From the NCBI GenBank assembly GCA_023055425.1, contig JALGPY010000005.1:74999495-75063494 (forward strand): 64,000 nucleotides of DNA, given 5' to 3'. A program made the translations under genes and the position numbers. Position 1 is the first letter of the stretch. Each line of letters starts with the position of its first letter. Origin of the DNA: Linanthus parryae (Eukaryota > Streptophyta > Magnoliopsida > Ericales > Polemoniaceae). Below the pieces are notes generated by a model, which was not told the DNA's origin, did not search any database, and was given only the letters and a program-made list of their open reading frames with translations. Shown one piece after another: positions 38,235-49,868 of the stretch.

Positions 38235-39848
38235 TCAAAAACCCATTCCCCCATTGTCATTCTCTTCCTTTAACTTGTTCCATGCAACCCAATGGAATTT
38301 CCTTTTGCTTTCATCACCACCCCGCCAAAACTGTCTAAAAACCCTCTCCAAGTCGTGGCATGTTTTGTTTGGCAACAGAAAACAGCTCATCGTATAATTT
38401 GGTATCGCTTGTATGACTGCTTTTATCAAAACTTCCTTACCAATCTTCGGAAGTGATTTCCTCTTCCATCCTTTCATCATGTGAAAGACCTTTTCAACCG
38501 GGGGGCTGAAAATCGTCGTCTTGCTTCTTCCCAATTGTGTTGGGAGCCCCAGATACGAATCATGTTGAACCTTGAGCTGAACTCCACATAAACCGCTTAG
38601 TGTCGTGCGCTCCTCAGCTCCCACATTTTCAGATAACACCACAGAGGAATTCTGCATATTCAAAACTTGACTCGAAGCTGTCTCGTACTCCTCTAAGATA
38701 TCTCGCAAGACCGCAATTTCCTCCGCTTTGGATTGGAAAATAATAAACTGTCATCTACGAAAAATAAGTGAGACATTTTGGGCCCACCCCTTGAAGCTTC
38801 AAGGCCTGTCAGCCGACCTTCCTGCATTTCCACTGTTAAACTTCTTGATAAAGTTTCACTAAAAATAAAAACAAATAAGGAGAAAGTGGACATCCCTGAC
38901 GTAGCCCACGCTCCGAGACAATCCTTCCTTGTACCTCCCCATTCACTATGAGGCTGTAGGAAACTGTAGAGATACAATTCATAATCAGATTGATCCATCG
39001 CGAACCGAATCCCATCCGTTCCATCATAGCTCTGAGATATTCCCACTCAACCTTACTCATATCCTCTTTGAGTGCTAGGAAACCAGTCTTCCCTTTCTTT
39101 CGATTCTTCATAGAATGTAATAGTTCAAAAACCATTAACACATTATCTGATATCAATCTGCCAGGAACAAAAGAAGACTGATTTTCTAACATCAAGGAGT
39201 CAAGAATGCGCTTTAGCCGATTGGCTAGAGCTTTCTATAATTTTATAAATAGTAGAGAACAAACTGATGGGGCGTAAATTAGTAGTTTTCCTAACCTGTT
39301 TCACCTTTGGAATCAGAGAAATCAACGTGTGGTTAAACTCAGAAATATCTCCATCTCCGTAAGCACTGATAAACATAACTGTTCCACTTCAACCCCTACT
39401 AAATTCCAATATCGTTGAAAAAGATAGCTGGGAACCCATTGGATCCTGGAGCCTTTGCCGGCGCCAGCTGGCTAAGAGCTAACCAAACCTCCTCACTCGT
39501 AAAATGTAGATCCATCGCAGCTCTTTGATGCGGTTGAATCGCCTCCTCCACGTTACTAATCAGTCCCTCCATCTGAGCTATCGAGGGATTTGAGGAGGTA
39601 AAAGTTTCCGAGAAATAGTATTCCAAGATAGTTGTGACTTCCACCTTTTCTGCCCTCCATATTCCTTGTGTATCCTCGAGTCCATCAATATGATTCCTAT
39701 TTCGTCTGATCGAAGCCTTTCGATGAAAGAAACCCATGTATTGATCTCCCTTCTTCATCCAGACTTCGGGAAATCTTTGCCGCCACATATCGTCCTCTCT
39801 AAGCAAGAGTTGAAGAATAGAATGTCGTAATACCTTTTCCTCTGCCAC
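38235..39848 (-). pseudogene. LINE ORF2 reverse transcriptase, broken
   Basis: N-terminal part WMKKGDQYMGFFHRKASIRR (39399-39848). Fingers and palm at 38836-39195: SFVPGRLISDN, ALKEDMSKVEWEYL and RGLRQGCPLSPYLF. Catalytic loop FFVDDSLLF (FVDD) is in another frame near 38760. The thumb is at 38235-38708 (YLGLPTQLGRSK, KGWKRKSLPKIGKEVL). Motif A lacks four residues: family members read DMSKAYDRVEW, here DMSKVEW, a 12-base in-frame deletion. There are frameshifts between blocks. Confidence 0.8.
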
Positions 39849-39909
39849 GACTGCTACTGTTTGAATCCCTTCGGTCAGCTGAAAACCGTGATCTGTGCCT
39901 CTAGAGCTG

Positions 39910-41160
39910 CTATCTTACACTTCCAAACACTTCATTATTCCATCCTTTGAGAACCGAGACCATCCCCTTCAACTTACCAGCCATAGAACCACCTGAAGTA
40001 CTCCAAGTGTCCCTGATAAACTGACCAAAGCGTTGATCTTTCATCCACATAGACTTGAACTGAAACCGTTTCCTAATTTTGTTGTTTCTGACAATACCCG
40101 AAAGCCATACCACCTGCAAAGGAACATGATCAAACACCTCGGCAATGAGATGATCTACCTTGCCCCAACCAAACACATCTATCCATCCGTGCGTGACAAG
40201 ACATCTGTAAATACGTTCCCTAATCGAGAATTCGTCACTTTGATTATTTGACCAAGTGTACCGAACTCCCACATAGCCCAAATCTCTCAGTTGAAGGCGA
40301 AGAATAACGCTTGTAAAATCCTCTATCTGACTAAAGGAGACTGGTCTTCCTCCTTCCTTTTCAGAAATAGACGTAAAAGCGTTGAAATGGCAAATAACAC
40401 ACCATGATTGGTCCCGCTTACAAAGACGCTCAAGCAAAGTCATGGAATTGTGTCGTTCTGTTGGATTAGGTGCCCTAGAGGCAATCTAGTTTATTATGAA
40501 CAATAAATTGGCTAGAACATTCATTGTATTATTTATTAAATATTTTATATAATGAAGTCCTTAGATTTATAATTGTGTTGTTTATCTTAAATATCCTTAG
40601 TCCATTTAATGATTTATCTTAAATTGACCTATGATCGCAGTCACGATTTATCTTAAATTGACCTATGATTGCGCTACACCGTGACGTGATAATTTTCTCG
40701 TTAGAAGTTATCAAGGAGACCTCAAAGGTACTTAACACTATTCTCTTACCATCGTCATGATTTCTCTTCCTCTGATCCTTGGAGGGTCTTGATCGGATAA
40801 TTATATTGTTCTTCCGCTGCGTATCCATGATAAAAACCCTACACGTTCCTCTCTAACCGGATCTCCGTAGAAACCAGTCAAAAACCCATGCTTTGATTCA
40901 CTAACAATGGAGAAAAAACCATGTATGTAATATTTTTACATCTTATCGAGATGAAAAGATACCTCGTCATCCCACATAAGATCTAAACCTCCTCTTATGT
41001 CTTCACATTCATGAAAAATCCCGTTACGAAAACCTAGCATGTCACTGATTCGCTCCATCTCTGTTGCATACAAATTTTGTCTCCATTAAAAAGACAATAT
41101 TGGAATTCTGCCTCCTTAGAAGATTGTAAAGAGAAATAACGCTACGGGGGTTCCCAAGCC
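39910..41160 (-). pseudogene. LINE ORF2 apurinic-like endonuclease, interrupted
   Basis: Starts near 41160 with GLGNPRSVISLYNLLRR and IVFLMETK (catalytic Glu kept), continues to GFLTGFYGDPVR, is cut by a solo LTR, and resumes HNSMTLLERLCKRDQSW, then VRYTWSNNQSDEFSIRERIY. The usual SDH motif near the end is not clear. A one-base frame change lies near the LTR junction. Confidence 0.75.
40459..40843 (+). mobile_element. Internally deleted solo Ty1/copia LTR
   Basis: Starts TGTTGGATTAGGTGCCCTAG and ends with AAAACCCTACA, flanked by CGTTC at 40454-40458 and 40844-40848. Its first 150 and last 100 bases match those of the 1.4-kb copia LTR at 48426-49853; about 1 kb in the middle is missing. It was therefore a copia insertion in the LINE endonuclease that lost its interior and then part of the LTR. 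Confidence 0.9.
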
Positions 41161-41929
41161 CCCCACACGTTCTTTAAGGCTATATTGGGTTCTTTAAGGC
41201 TGCCCCTTCCTGTGTTGGAATCCGCGCTGCAGAAACCTGTGTGTGTGACTTGGGTGACATTTCTCCCACTTTCGTAGTGATCGCTGGGTTAGTTGGGGCT
41301 GCATGGTGAGCTTGTATATTCCTCTTTGTCTCTCGGTCAGAGCCCCTGCCCGTGCTAGAACTAGCTTATTTTCTTCCCCCACTTGTTCCTCCATGACCAT
41401 TCCCTCGTCCTAATCCTCACCCTGAGTTCGTACCCATCCCCCTTCCTGGTTTGCTTGAGGTCGGGCCACCGTACACTACCGGTCTGTTCCTCAACTTTTC
41501 GTTTGGACTCGGACCTAGATTAGCCTTGCTAATCTTCCTCTTTGCACCCGACCCCGACTGACTAAGAGCTACCGCGATTCCTTTTCCTTTATCTTCCGGC
41601 TAGAAGAAACCCGGCCTGTTTGAAAGTGCTAACGGATTGTCAGCCATCTGTACTTCTGTGCCACCACCTTCATTGTTATTCATGGCTTTTCCCCTCTGAT
41701 CATCAACAGTGTCATCTCCTCTAGCTATACTTTCCGAACCAGACTTGTTGTTCATGTCCTCCTCATGGTCTAACCGTGGAGAAGACTCCTCCCCCCATCC
41801 TCAGTTGCACCTGGTACTTATTCTTCGTTGAAAACGTCAACCAACCGCTTACTTGGAGGTGTTTGGTACAAAAGTTAATCGCCAAAACCGGGGCTGTTTT
41901 GGTTCTTCTCTAGATCCGTGCGCATCAAG

Positions 41930-42524
41930 AAATCGTTACCATGATGGGTAATCCTCCCACACCATTCACACAAGCTTGGGATTCGCTCATACTTGTAATC
42001 TAGCCATTGTTTTTAACCCAAAACTTTGATATACCTACCTCTTCGCAACGGTTTGTTGATATCAACTCTAACCCTTGCCGGCATGTAGTCCCTCCTGGTC
42101 CTGCCAATATCTTCGAATCCGTAAGTAAGATTGTCCCCAAATTCTTGAGAACCTTATGCAAATCAACATCATTTTTATGGTAAATCGCCAGGTTGATTAC
42201 TTGCACCCACACATCTATTTTCTCGTCGAATATCCACGGTCCTCCCGAGTAAACTGCTTCTACGGTTTCCTTATTTAGGAATTGAAAAACAAAGGTGGAT
42301 GAACCTATCTCATGAACACTAATCTCATGTCCTCCCGGCCACATTATCTTGAAAAGTAGCTTCATAGCCCACACATTGAATCTAATGGGTAGAAGAAACC
42401 TGCCAATCAAACATGGACCCCTTGCTTTGATAGCCGCCAAACTATCATATCTGTCAAAAACTTCAACTTCCTCCTCCTCTATTGATATCTTGCCGAAGTC
42501 TAGAGTTGAAATCGAGCTGTGCAT
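41930..42524 (-). pseudogene. LINE ORF1: DUF4283 domain and CCHC-type zinc knuckle
   Basis: A 174-codon open stretch (42524-42000) with GPCLIGRFLLPIRFNVWAMK, EIGSSTFVFQFLN and GGPWIFDEKIDVWVQVI is the DUF4283 domain of plant LINE ORF1. After a stop, the same region reads YERIPSLCEWCGRITHHGN, the zf-CCHC_4 knuckle. Known role: RNA binding in the retrotransposition particle. The C-terminal part to 41200 is low-complexity and broken. Confidence 0.75.
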
Positions 42525-42654
42525 CGTACATGAGAACTTGAAAGCTTAGATTCTGTGACCGCCGATGATTGAGAACGAAACTTGTTGCCGTCGCTTGAAA
42601 CCCTTCAAGAAATCGCCTCTCCTAGTTATTCGGAGCTTGCATTTAATAAGTTCT

Positions 42655-43674
42655 CTAATTCATCCCTTAGGTGGAATGATTGCGCGCATATAACTTAAGC
42701 ATTAAAAATACCATTCCAAACCCCGGTCCTAAGACTTTTTAGAACTTTATCTCCCTTTTGATGGTGAAATGTTAGTCGAATTTGTGGTTTTGATGTACTA
42801 AACTGCCAGGATTTGTTTATTTGCTAGTTCTTATTTCAGCCAACTAATGTGGAACTTCAAAAAATTGTGATGGACCAAACTAAATACTATAAGCATAGTT
42901 AACATATATTGTATGTTATTTTACTGTAAGACATAAATAGCAATAATCCATTAATGATTTAAAAATGTTTATTATAACTACCTAATATATACTTAGACAT
43001 GACATTGACGTGGCAGGTGAAACCCTATAATTGGAAAAAGTTTATAGTCAACTCTAGATTGGGAATTATTATGACACATAGCATTATTGGTGTCAAAAGC
43101 TGAGCAGGAACAGAGCATAGTAGCAGCTCAAGAACAGCTCAAAACAGAGCACAAACAGCCCCAAAATCAAATCAAAACCAGACTCCTCTCTCCCTCTCTT
43201 CCTATTTATCTTGTTCTTATCCATGAATATGCTCACTAGGGAGCTCAAAAGCTCAAGAACAAGATCGAATCCAAGTGAAATCAGAAAGAGTGAGAGGAGG
43301 AATAGAGAACCCGAAAAGAGTATTCAGAACCGATGGAGTGTGTGAGTCGCCTGCAATTTTTTCATCATCGGTTTATATAGGCTGCAAGAGAGGGTTTCGT
43401 AGCCTCCAAGGCTTCATATCATCCCTCCAATTCGTCCCAAACCTCCTCCTTCATTGATATTCATACCTTCATGAACCCTAGGTCAAATTTGGGATTTTTG
43501 TTTGGATCGTTCTTGGGCCGAATCGAGTTAAGAGCAAGGTAGAACATGGGCTAGGGATCATTTTGGTACCAGTTTTGAGCCAATTTGGTGAAGATGTGAA
43601 TGGGTTTTGGCTCTTAGCAAGATCTTGGGTGAAGCAACGATGGAGGAACATGAGTTTGGTTTTGTTCCCGTCGG
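42655..43674. other. Unassigned noncoding region
   Basis: A short AGCTC/ACAG-rich patch at 43096-43160. No supported ORF. Confidence 0.35.
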
Positions 43675-43682
43675 TAGAGAGA

Positions 43683-44192
43683 TAGGGATGGCAACTGGTC
43701 GGATCCGGATCGGATCAGGCCCTTCCCGATCCAGATCCGACCAGGAGAAATGGGATCCAGATCCGATCCAAATCTATTCGGATCATCACCGGATTCAGAT
43801 CAGATCGGATCGGTTTTCATTCAGCTGATCCAAATCCGATCCGTAGATCCCTAAAGTACGTGGTCGGATCGGATTTGAATCAGATCCGACTCGATTTTGC
43901 AATAAAATAGAAAAAATAACATAAAAAATAAACACTATTTCATACACTAAGACATGTTTGTAAGTTATGAAGCCTAGAAAATCAAAATAAATAGCTTTGT
44001 AGTTTGGAATTACTATAGTATTCTTCTTCTAAGTGTAGGTGGGGAGGTAATAGGGTATAATCGTAAAGAGCATATATAAGTCGGATCGGATCGCGTGAGA
44101 ACCCTGTGGTTATGCCCCCATATCCAAATCCAGATCCAAATTCATTCGGATCGCTCGGATCTAGATCGGATCGGACCATATTTTCATCCCTA
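43683..44192. mobile_element. hAT nonautonomous element, 510 bp
   Basis: Flanked by TAGAGAGA at 43675-43682 and 44193-44200 (8-bp target duplication), with TAGGGATG / CATCCCTA ends. The interior next to both ends is full of GATCCGGATCGGATC-like repeats, a feature of a well-known kind of plant hAT MITE. No coding content. Confidence 0.9.
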
Positions 44193-44200
44193 TAGAGAGA

Positions 44201-45434
44201 GAAAGGGCGAGCCTGGCCTTGCTGTTTTGTTCAGAATGTTCACTTTAGCCCCCACTTGTTTGTTGGGGGCTTTAAAATACCCCCTTGCATGTAGTTTTAA
44301 GGCATAAGGACCTCCCCTCTGTTGGAAAACTTCAAAACAACCCTTGAAACATTGGAGAAACTCCTTTTTATCCTCAATTCTGGTTAATTGTCTTGAAATA
44401 AGCCCATTTGATGTAACTTTGGTCTTCTAAACTGGCCCAATGGCTTCTTGATGTAACTTTTTGGCCTTTAACTTCGAATTTTAATTTTCTTTTTGATCTC
44501 GTGACTTCTCAACCTTCAATATTTGTCCCAATATCTTCTCACAAAAGCCATTAGATCTTCAAATTAACTTGCTATATCTTGAATCTTAGCTTCTTTTCCA
44601 CTTGATTTCTTCAAAATTAAGTCTCTTTTTCTCCTTCTTCATATTTCTTGGCCCTCCTAAGCTCCCTTGAATCGCCTCTTGAGTCTTGTGGAATATTTCC
44701 TTGAGTTCCAAAGCGCAATATTTCCTACAAAAATAAGGAAATTCCACACAAACTAAAAGAAACAAGCATAAGTCTAGAAATGGGGATAAAATACGTAAAT
44801 TACACATAAAAGCAAGTTAGCAACAACTCATTAACATACTGAAACATGCAATTTCCATTCATCAATAGTTTGTCCCATTCTTACTCGTTCAAAATCATTA
44901 GCAAGCGAAGTTCAAGCAATTGTTGTCTCCTATCTTGATAACATGTGTTGCCTTGTTCTTACCCCCAAACCCACTCTCGCTCTCAATATGTATACAGATT
45001 AATTGGTGTCGTTTGCTTTGTTCGCCTACTTGCAGGAACACAAGCTAATTGCTCCATATCCATCCATCTTCTACAAGATCCTCCAGATAAGGAATTTATT
45101 CTACATAAATCGCTTTGAAATGATTGAAGATAAATGCCCTAATGGCCCTCTCTTCTCTCATAACAGTACTATCTATGGGATCTAAAGACCAGATGTTATT
45201 GAAATTTCTACGAATTGTAGCATAAGCACAGAAGAAATTGTGTTCTTATTTTCTTCTTTGAATGAAGCACAACGTGCTCTTTGAGGCCAGAAGATTTCCT
45301 GACAACTAAGCATCATATCAATTCTCTCTTATTTTCTCATAAATGTTAAGTGGCATCCGGATTAGGTATCAAAGCTTGATCGTGAAGGAATTTAGATTGA
45401 ATATTCAAGATCTAATTTTTCAGTGTAAGATTAT
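44201..45434. other. Unassigned noncoding region
   Basis: Contains a hairpin at 44246-44271 (AGCCCCCA / TGGGGGCT arms). The region resembles old LTR sequence, but no family could be named. Confidence 0.35.
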
Positions 45435-46340
45435 GTGAAGCCCGTCACTTTAAATCCTTAAGCGTAATTTAAAGCAGTTTAGACACCCTAAAATAAGGGG
45501 ATCCAGGGATAGGTAACCGCCAAACAAAGGATATGAGATCAAAAACTTCTGGGAACTAAGGCACCATGCTTCAAACCTATTAGGTTTTTTATCTATCACA
45601 TTTAAAGGTAATAAGTCAAGAAGCATAAGTGAGTGGTTAGACACTAGAATACCTAAACTATGAATTATAACATTCCGAAAAAGAGTGAGAAACAGTGATG
45701 AACACCAAGCAAGATCTAAACGTTCAAAGGTACGTGATAAGTTTGATCTATTGTTTGACCAAGTGAGCCATGCTCCTATATTGTGCACTTCTAAAAGACC
45801 CCAGTCTAAGTAATTTTCAGAATAGTATTACTTCTAAGTGATTTTTCACCAAGGACCACATTTATAATGACAAACAACACTTGATTAAATTACCCTTTGA
45901 TTACCACATGAGCATTCACGGGAAGTAGACTATCAATCTCTTCACAAACACTCCTTCTTCACTCAAAGACTGACGATCCATACAAAAGACCTAGGAACCA
46001 TTTTGACTGACATGCATATGTTACTTCCATATAGGTGAATTTTGCAGAAGTATGAACAAAATCATGACTAAAAACAGTGTTATTCCAAGAACACCAGAGT
46101 CCTCCACTAACCGCTCTAGGATTAACACCACCTTGACCATTTAAGCCTAACATATTTTAAAAATCAACATTTTTTATTTCAGAACGAAATAAAAGAGAGG
46201 GCTTAGAACTTTTAGCCAGTCTAAAAACTTCTTGGACTGCATGGTCTTGGCCAAGACCTCTGCAATTCCAACTTAAGATTTCATGAGGAAAGTGAAGGTT
46301 GTGAAGGGACAACCACCCTAAACCCTTTCGCATAACACTT
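45435..46340 (-). pseudogene. LINE fragment: ORF2 endonuclease only
   Basis: Minus strand from about 46300: EILSWNCRGLGQDHAVQEV, then VNPRAVSGGLWCSWNNTVFS (45959-46153), a degenerate middle, and LTWSNNRSNLSRTFERLD followed by NHSLMLL (45450-45788). These are consecutive endonuclease blocks of a plant L1 ORF2. The catalytic Glu block reads FRSEIK in place of the usual FLMETK. There are stops between blocks; RT is absent on the lower side. Confidence 0.75.
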
Positions 46341-46629
46341 TAAGACAGGAAAATAGCATGATTTTTTTTTGTTTTTTTTAAGTAAGAGGAATACTAATAA
46401 GACCATGAAGCTGAGGTAATGTACGTTAACGCTTTTTTTTTAAAAAAAAATAACTTCATGGTAGATTTGGAGAAGGGGTTTAAAAACTATGATTAAAATT
46501 ACATTGTTTTAAGTTGAGCTTCGTTGTATATTGTTATAGGTTTCTTACCCCTGCGCATGCTGTCTTCATCTGCTTCTGCAAGGATTTTCATAGTTATTTT
46601 ATTCAGTGGCTGTTGTCCATTTGAATAAA

Positions 46630-46990
46630 CATGATTTTCACAAACTGTCCAGATTGAATCAACATGTTATTTCACCTAGAACATTCAAAATATGACCAGG
46701 TCAGTTATGGAACATGCAACTTGAAGTAACCTGATATTTACTCAAATACAACCAACTTATACATGAAATAGATATTCAACCATAGAAATTGAAGAATCGG
46801 GTGAGGAATTTGACAAATTCATACTCAAAAGTTGTAATCCAAGACCCAAAACACACATGCACTTAGAATCAAGCATGTTCTTGTCAAAATTATGAGTCTA
46901 CCACCAACATGCATATTAAAAGAGAGAATACATGCTTAAAAGCTAGAATTAAGAGGTTGGATTCTTGAAGAAGAATAAGAATAAGAAGAA

Positions 46991-47021
<31 letters not shown>

Positions 47022-47205
47022 ACTACCCCAATGGTTATTATTACCATTTATAAAGAGAGAAGAGAGCTATGTGAAGTTTTCTTGAAGAGACATGATGCAA
47101 GAAATGAAAATGGGAGAAATAGGAAGTGATGGAATAGTGGAGGTTAGTGGTGTTCGCGAGAGTATGAAGAAGAGAATGCTCTCTTGAGATTGAGGGTAGA
47201 CTTGG
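46630..47205. repeat. Family Y repeat, copy 2
   Basis: Related to 21540-22250 (same order of blocks). It contains a (GAA)n microsatellite at about 46970-47022. It is interrupted at 47205 by the family X LTR; the last host bases CTTGG are the likely left copy of a 5-bp target duplication. Confidence 0.65.
46970..47022. repeat. (GAA)n microsatellite
   Basis: About 14 GAA/AAGAA units. Confidence 0.9.
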
Positions 47206-48425
47206 TGTAATACCCCGTATAATACCCGAGGGCGAAATAGTAATTCGGAAAGATCAATAAGAATTTAATTTGAAAAATAAAGTTTGGTAAATTATTGTAT
47301 TTTATAGATAAGAATTTAGCATGAGATTTTAGAAAATATTAAACTAGTATTCGTAGATAAATACGCGAGTGTTTTCTCTATTTTAATCATGAATGTGTGT
47401 ACGACCACCGCGAGACTCCATAGGTGTGCTACACCCAATCACTCTACCTCTTGGTGTGCCAACCACACCTTAACATTCCTCGATAATCATCTTCTCCAAA
47501 TTTTCTTCTTCTTCGGTGATATTTTTTCCACCGAACTCCACCACCACAATCATCATCACCGCACAAATTTTGGTCTCTTATATAACCATCAGCATCATCA
47601 TCATCTTCTCCATCCTCACCACCATCATCAACTTCATCATCTTCTCCATCACCACCTCCATCCTCACAGCAAAAAGAACCCACCACCACCAAGATCCTCA
47701 TGGCAACTAAACCCACCACCACCTCCATCACTCTCTCTGCTCTAGTTCCCTATCTCTCTCTGTCACTCTCTGTTCACCAGAGAAGGCCAGGAGCAGCGGC
47801 CAAATTCCAAGCATCCTCCTCTCTCGTCAGCAAGCACCACCAAGGGACCACCCGCGAGAAAGGTCCCATGTTTATCTTCCCTCTCTCTGTCCCCCATATC
47901 TATGCCTTCTATCCCACCTCCTTCTATGTCCAAAAAAAGAGACAATAGAAGCAGTAGCATCGGTGATTGAGGTCACCACCACCGGTCCACCATTATAACC
48001 GGCAACAACTCCGTCCAAGCTCCACCCGAGCTTGAACAGCGTCACCCACCACTTAAAATCCATCCTACCACCTCCTAGAGGTCCAAGGAGATCAAATCAG
48101 ACCCTACCCAAAGCTAGAAGAACCCTCATCACCGGCGACGAAGAACACCACCGTGACCCGATGGGAAACTTGACCCAACTCAATTCTTGACCGTTTCGCG
48201 TGATTTTTTGTTCGGGTATGCTCTAAATCTCCACCTAATTTGCTTTAGATAGTCAAAATCCAATCTTGATAGCTTGAATCTATGTTTAAGTCGATTAATT
48301 TGAAGTTCATGTTAAGGGGGTTAAAGTGTCTTTTATTTAAGCTAGGTGTAAGGGGATAACTGTCTTTCTAATTACCTATGGGGTGGTTACTGTCTCTTAT
48401 TAAAACAGTTTTGTGAGTAAGTGGG
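47206..48425 (+). repeat. Family X LTR, left part, interrupted by a copia element
   Basis: Starts TGTAATACCCCGTATAATA. Its downstream part (48190-48370) aligns with 30070-30220 of the solo LTR: AATCTATGTTTAAGTCGATT and TTAAGGGGGTTAAAGTGTCT. The CT/CCA-rich middle explains the several spurious ORFs here. It ends exactly where the copia LTR begins. Confidence 0.75.
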
Positions 48426-49853
48426 TGTTGGAATAGATGCCCTAGAGGCAATTGTAGATTTAGTATGAACAATGTTTTGGCTAGAATATTCATTTATTAT
48501 TTATGGTGATATTTAATATAATGAAGTCCTTAGATAAAATGTGTTATTTATATTAAATATCCCTAGTCCATTATATTGATTAACAGGAAAATCAAATATA
48601 GACTAGTATGTGGATAGATTGATATGGAGATATCAAGTCTAAACACATGGGTATGCATTAGGAGTAATGGCGTACTGGATTGACCCACGACGAAAAGGAT
48701 ACATTAGATTATGTGAAGTCACAATCGCTTTTCGTAGTGCTAATATTATTGCAATCCTTGGACTTGAAGTCACTAGATACTCTAGTTGTGAAATATTGCG
48801 CTTTGATGTTATCAAATGTTACACCGTAACTGGGTAATCATAAAGGTGGCTATCGGGCGTCATAGGAAGCAAGCTTAGAGATCGTAGTGATGTAGATAGG
48901 ATTTGTCCCTCCCACATAATGGGGGTAAATATCCACTGCCACTCGAGGGATGAGGCTTATTGAATGTCTGGCCAGACTCAGATAAATTAATATAGAGATA
49001 TTAATGTTATCTGGAAGTATAAGCATATTCCCAGGATCAAGGAACTATGGATTGGATATACGAGTGTGACTATTTATGTCTCGTGTCCAATCCAGATATG
49101 GAGACAAAGGGATAATGCAATATGACATATTGGGCACAAAGGTTTGTCGGGATCACTGACAATTTCTATGGGTTGGGTGGCATGGATGTGTTGCTAGACA
49201 CCGCTCCATGTTAGTAATAGTTACTACCAACTATATAGAAACCTATGGGGTCACACGTCAAATAGAGTAGAACTAGATTTGGGATTAATTAATATAGATT
49301 AATTAATAGAAGGATCATTGTGCAACACCTTGCAAACTTAGTAGGACTAATTTGCAAGGAAGGGAATAGTTCTAGTCCTACTAGAACAAGAAACCTCTAA
49401 TATGGAAACAACAAGGAGTTGTTGGAGTATATATATAAGAGGCTCTAGCTTCCTTCCCATATAATTGTTATTAGACATAACATAAGGAGTGGGAGAGAGC
49501 AAAAGAGAGAGCAAGACAAGAGCTAGGCCGAAACCTAGCCCCGTCCGCCCCTTCTACCCGGTGGCACAAGGAGGGCCGAACCTCCTTGGTTCCTTTTGTT
49601 GCTTTGATCTTCTTCCCTCTTCCTCCGGGTTCAAGCTAGCACTTGTTTGAAGGAAGAATCTAGATCTCACCTCTAGACGTGGATCAACCGTAGAGACGAG
49701 GACATCATTCTTCGTGTGATCTCACAAATCAAAAGGTACACATCTTCTATGACCCTAATCACGTTATGATATCTCTTCCTGTGATCCTTGGTGGGCTTTG
49801 AGTAGGATTAAATTTTTGTTATTCCGCTGCGTTACCTACGTCGAAACCCAACA
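48426..49853 (+). mobile_element. 5' LTR of a Ty1/copia retrotransposon
   Basis: Starts TGTTGGAATAGATGCCCTAG and ends CGAAACCCAACA, followed at once by a tRNA-Met primer-binding site. 1,428 bp. It contains two hairpins near the 3' end. The start and end match the deleted solo LTR at 40459-40843. The left flank GTGGG (48421-48425) would be its target-duplication copy; the right flank is outside the window because another element cut the interior. Confidence 0.9.
49522..49588 (+). other. Two hairpins with a CCGAA loop at the end of the copia LTR
   Basis: GCTAGG-CCGAAA-CCTAGC at 49522-49539, and an 8-bp stem CAAGGAGG/CCTCCTTG around GCCGAA at 49567-49588. A third, with stem CTAGGG/CCCTAG around CCGAAA, is at 50187-50204 in the leader. 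Stems differ but the loop is kept, so the structure may matter in the 5' leader RNA. Confidence 0.6.
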
Positions 49854-49854
49854 G

Positions 49855-49868
49855 TGGTATCAGAGCCA
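49855..49868 (+). other. Primer-binding site (initiator tRNA-Met) of the copia element
   Basis: TGGTATCAGAGCCA, the usual complement to the 3' end of plant initiator tRNA-Met, one base after the LTR. Confidence 0.95.

Larger units (their letters stand above)
36478..42642 (-). mobile_element. Near full-length L1-type LINE, decayed, with two nested insertions
   Basis: Minus-strand order: 5' UTR (to 42642), ORF1 (42524 to about 41800), ORF2 endonuclease (about 41160-39900), RT (39848-38235), zinc-binding RVT (38210-37368), RNase H (37250-36507), and a short poly(A), seen as T at 36478-36486. Flanks TTAAAAAGTTCT (36467-36478) and TTAATAAGTTCT (42643-42654) match in 11 of 12 bases and are the probable target duplication. 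The endonuclease is interrupted by a 385-bp solo LTR and the RNase H by a 180-bp hAT MITE. Several frameshifts and stops make it inactive. Confidence 0.85.

Noticed and set aside
47389..48063. Several overlapping ORFs on both strands
   Set aside because: They come from CCA/CAT/CT-rich low-complexity sequence in the family X LTR and show no domain.
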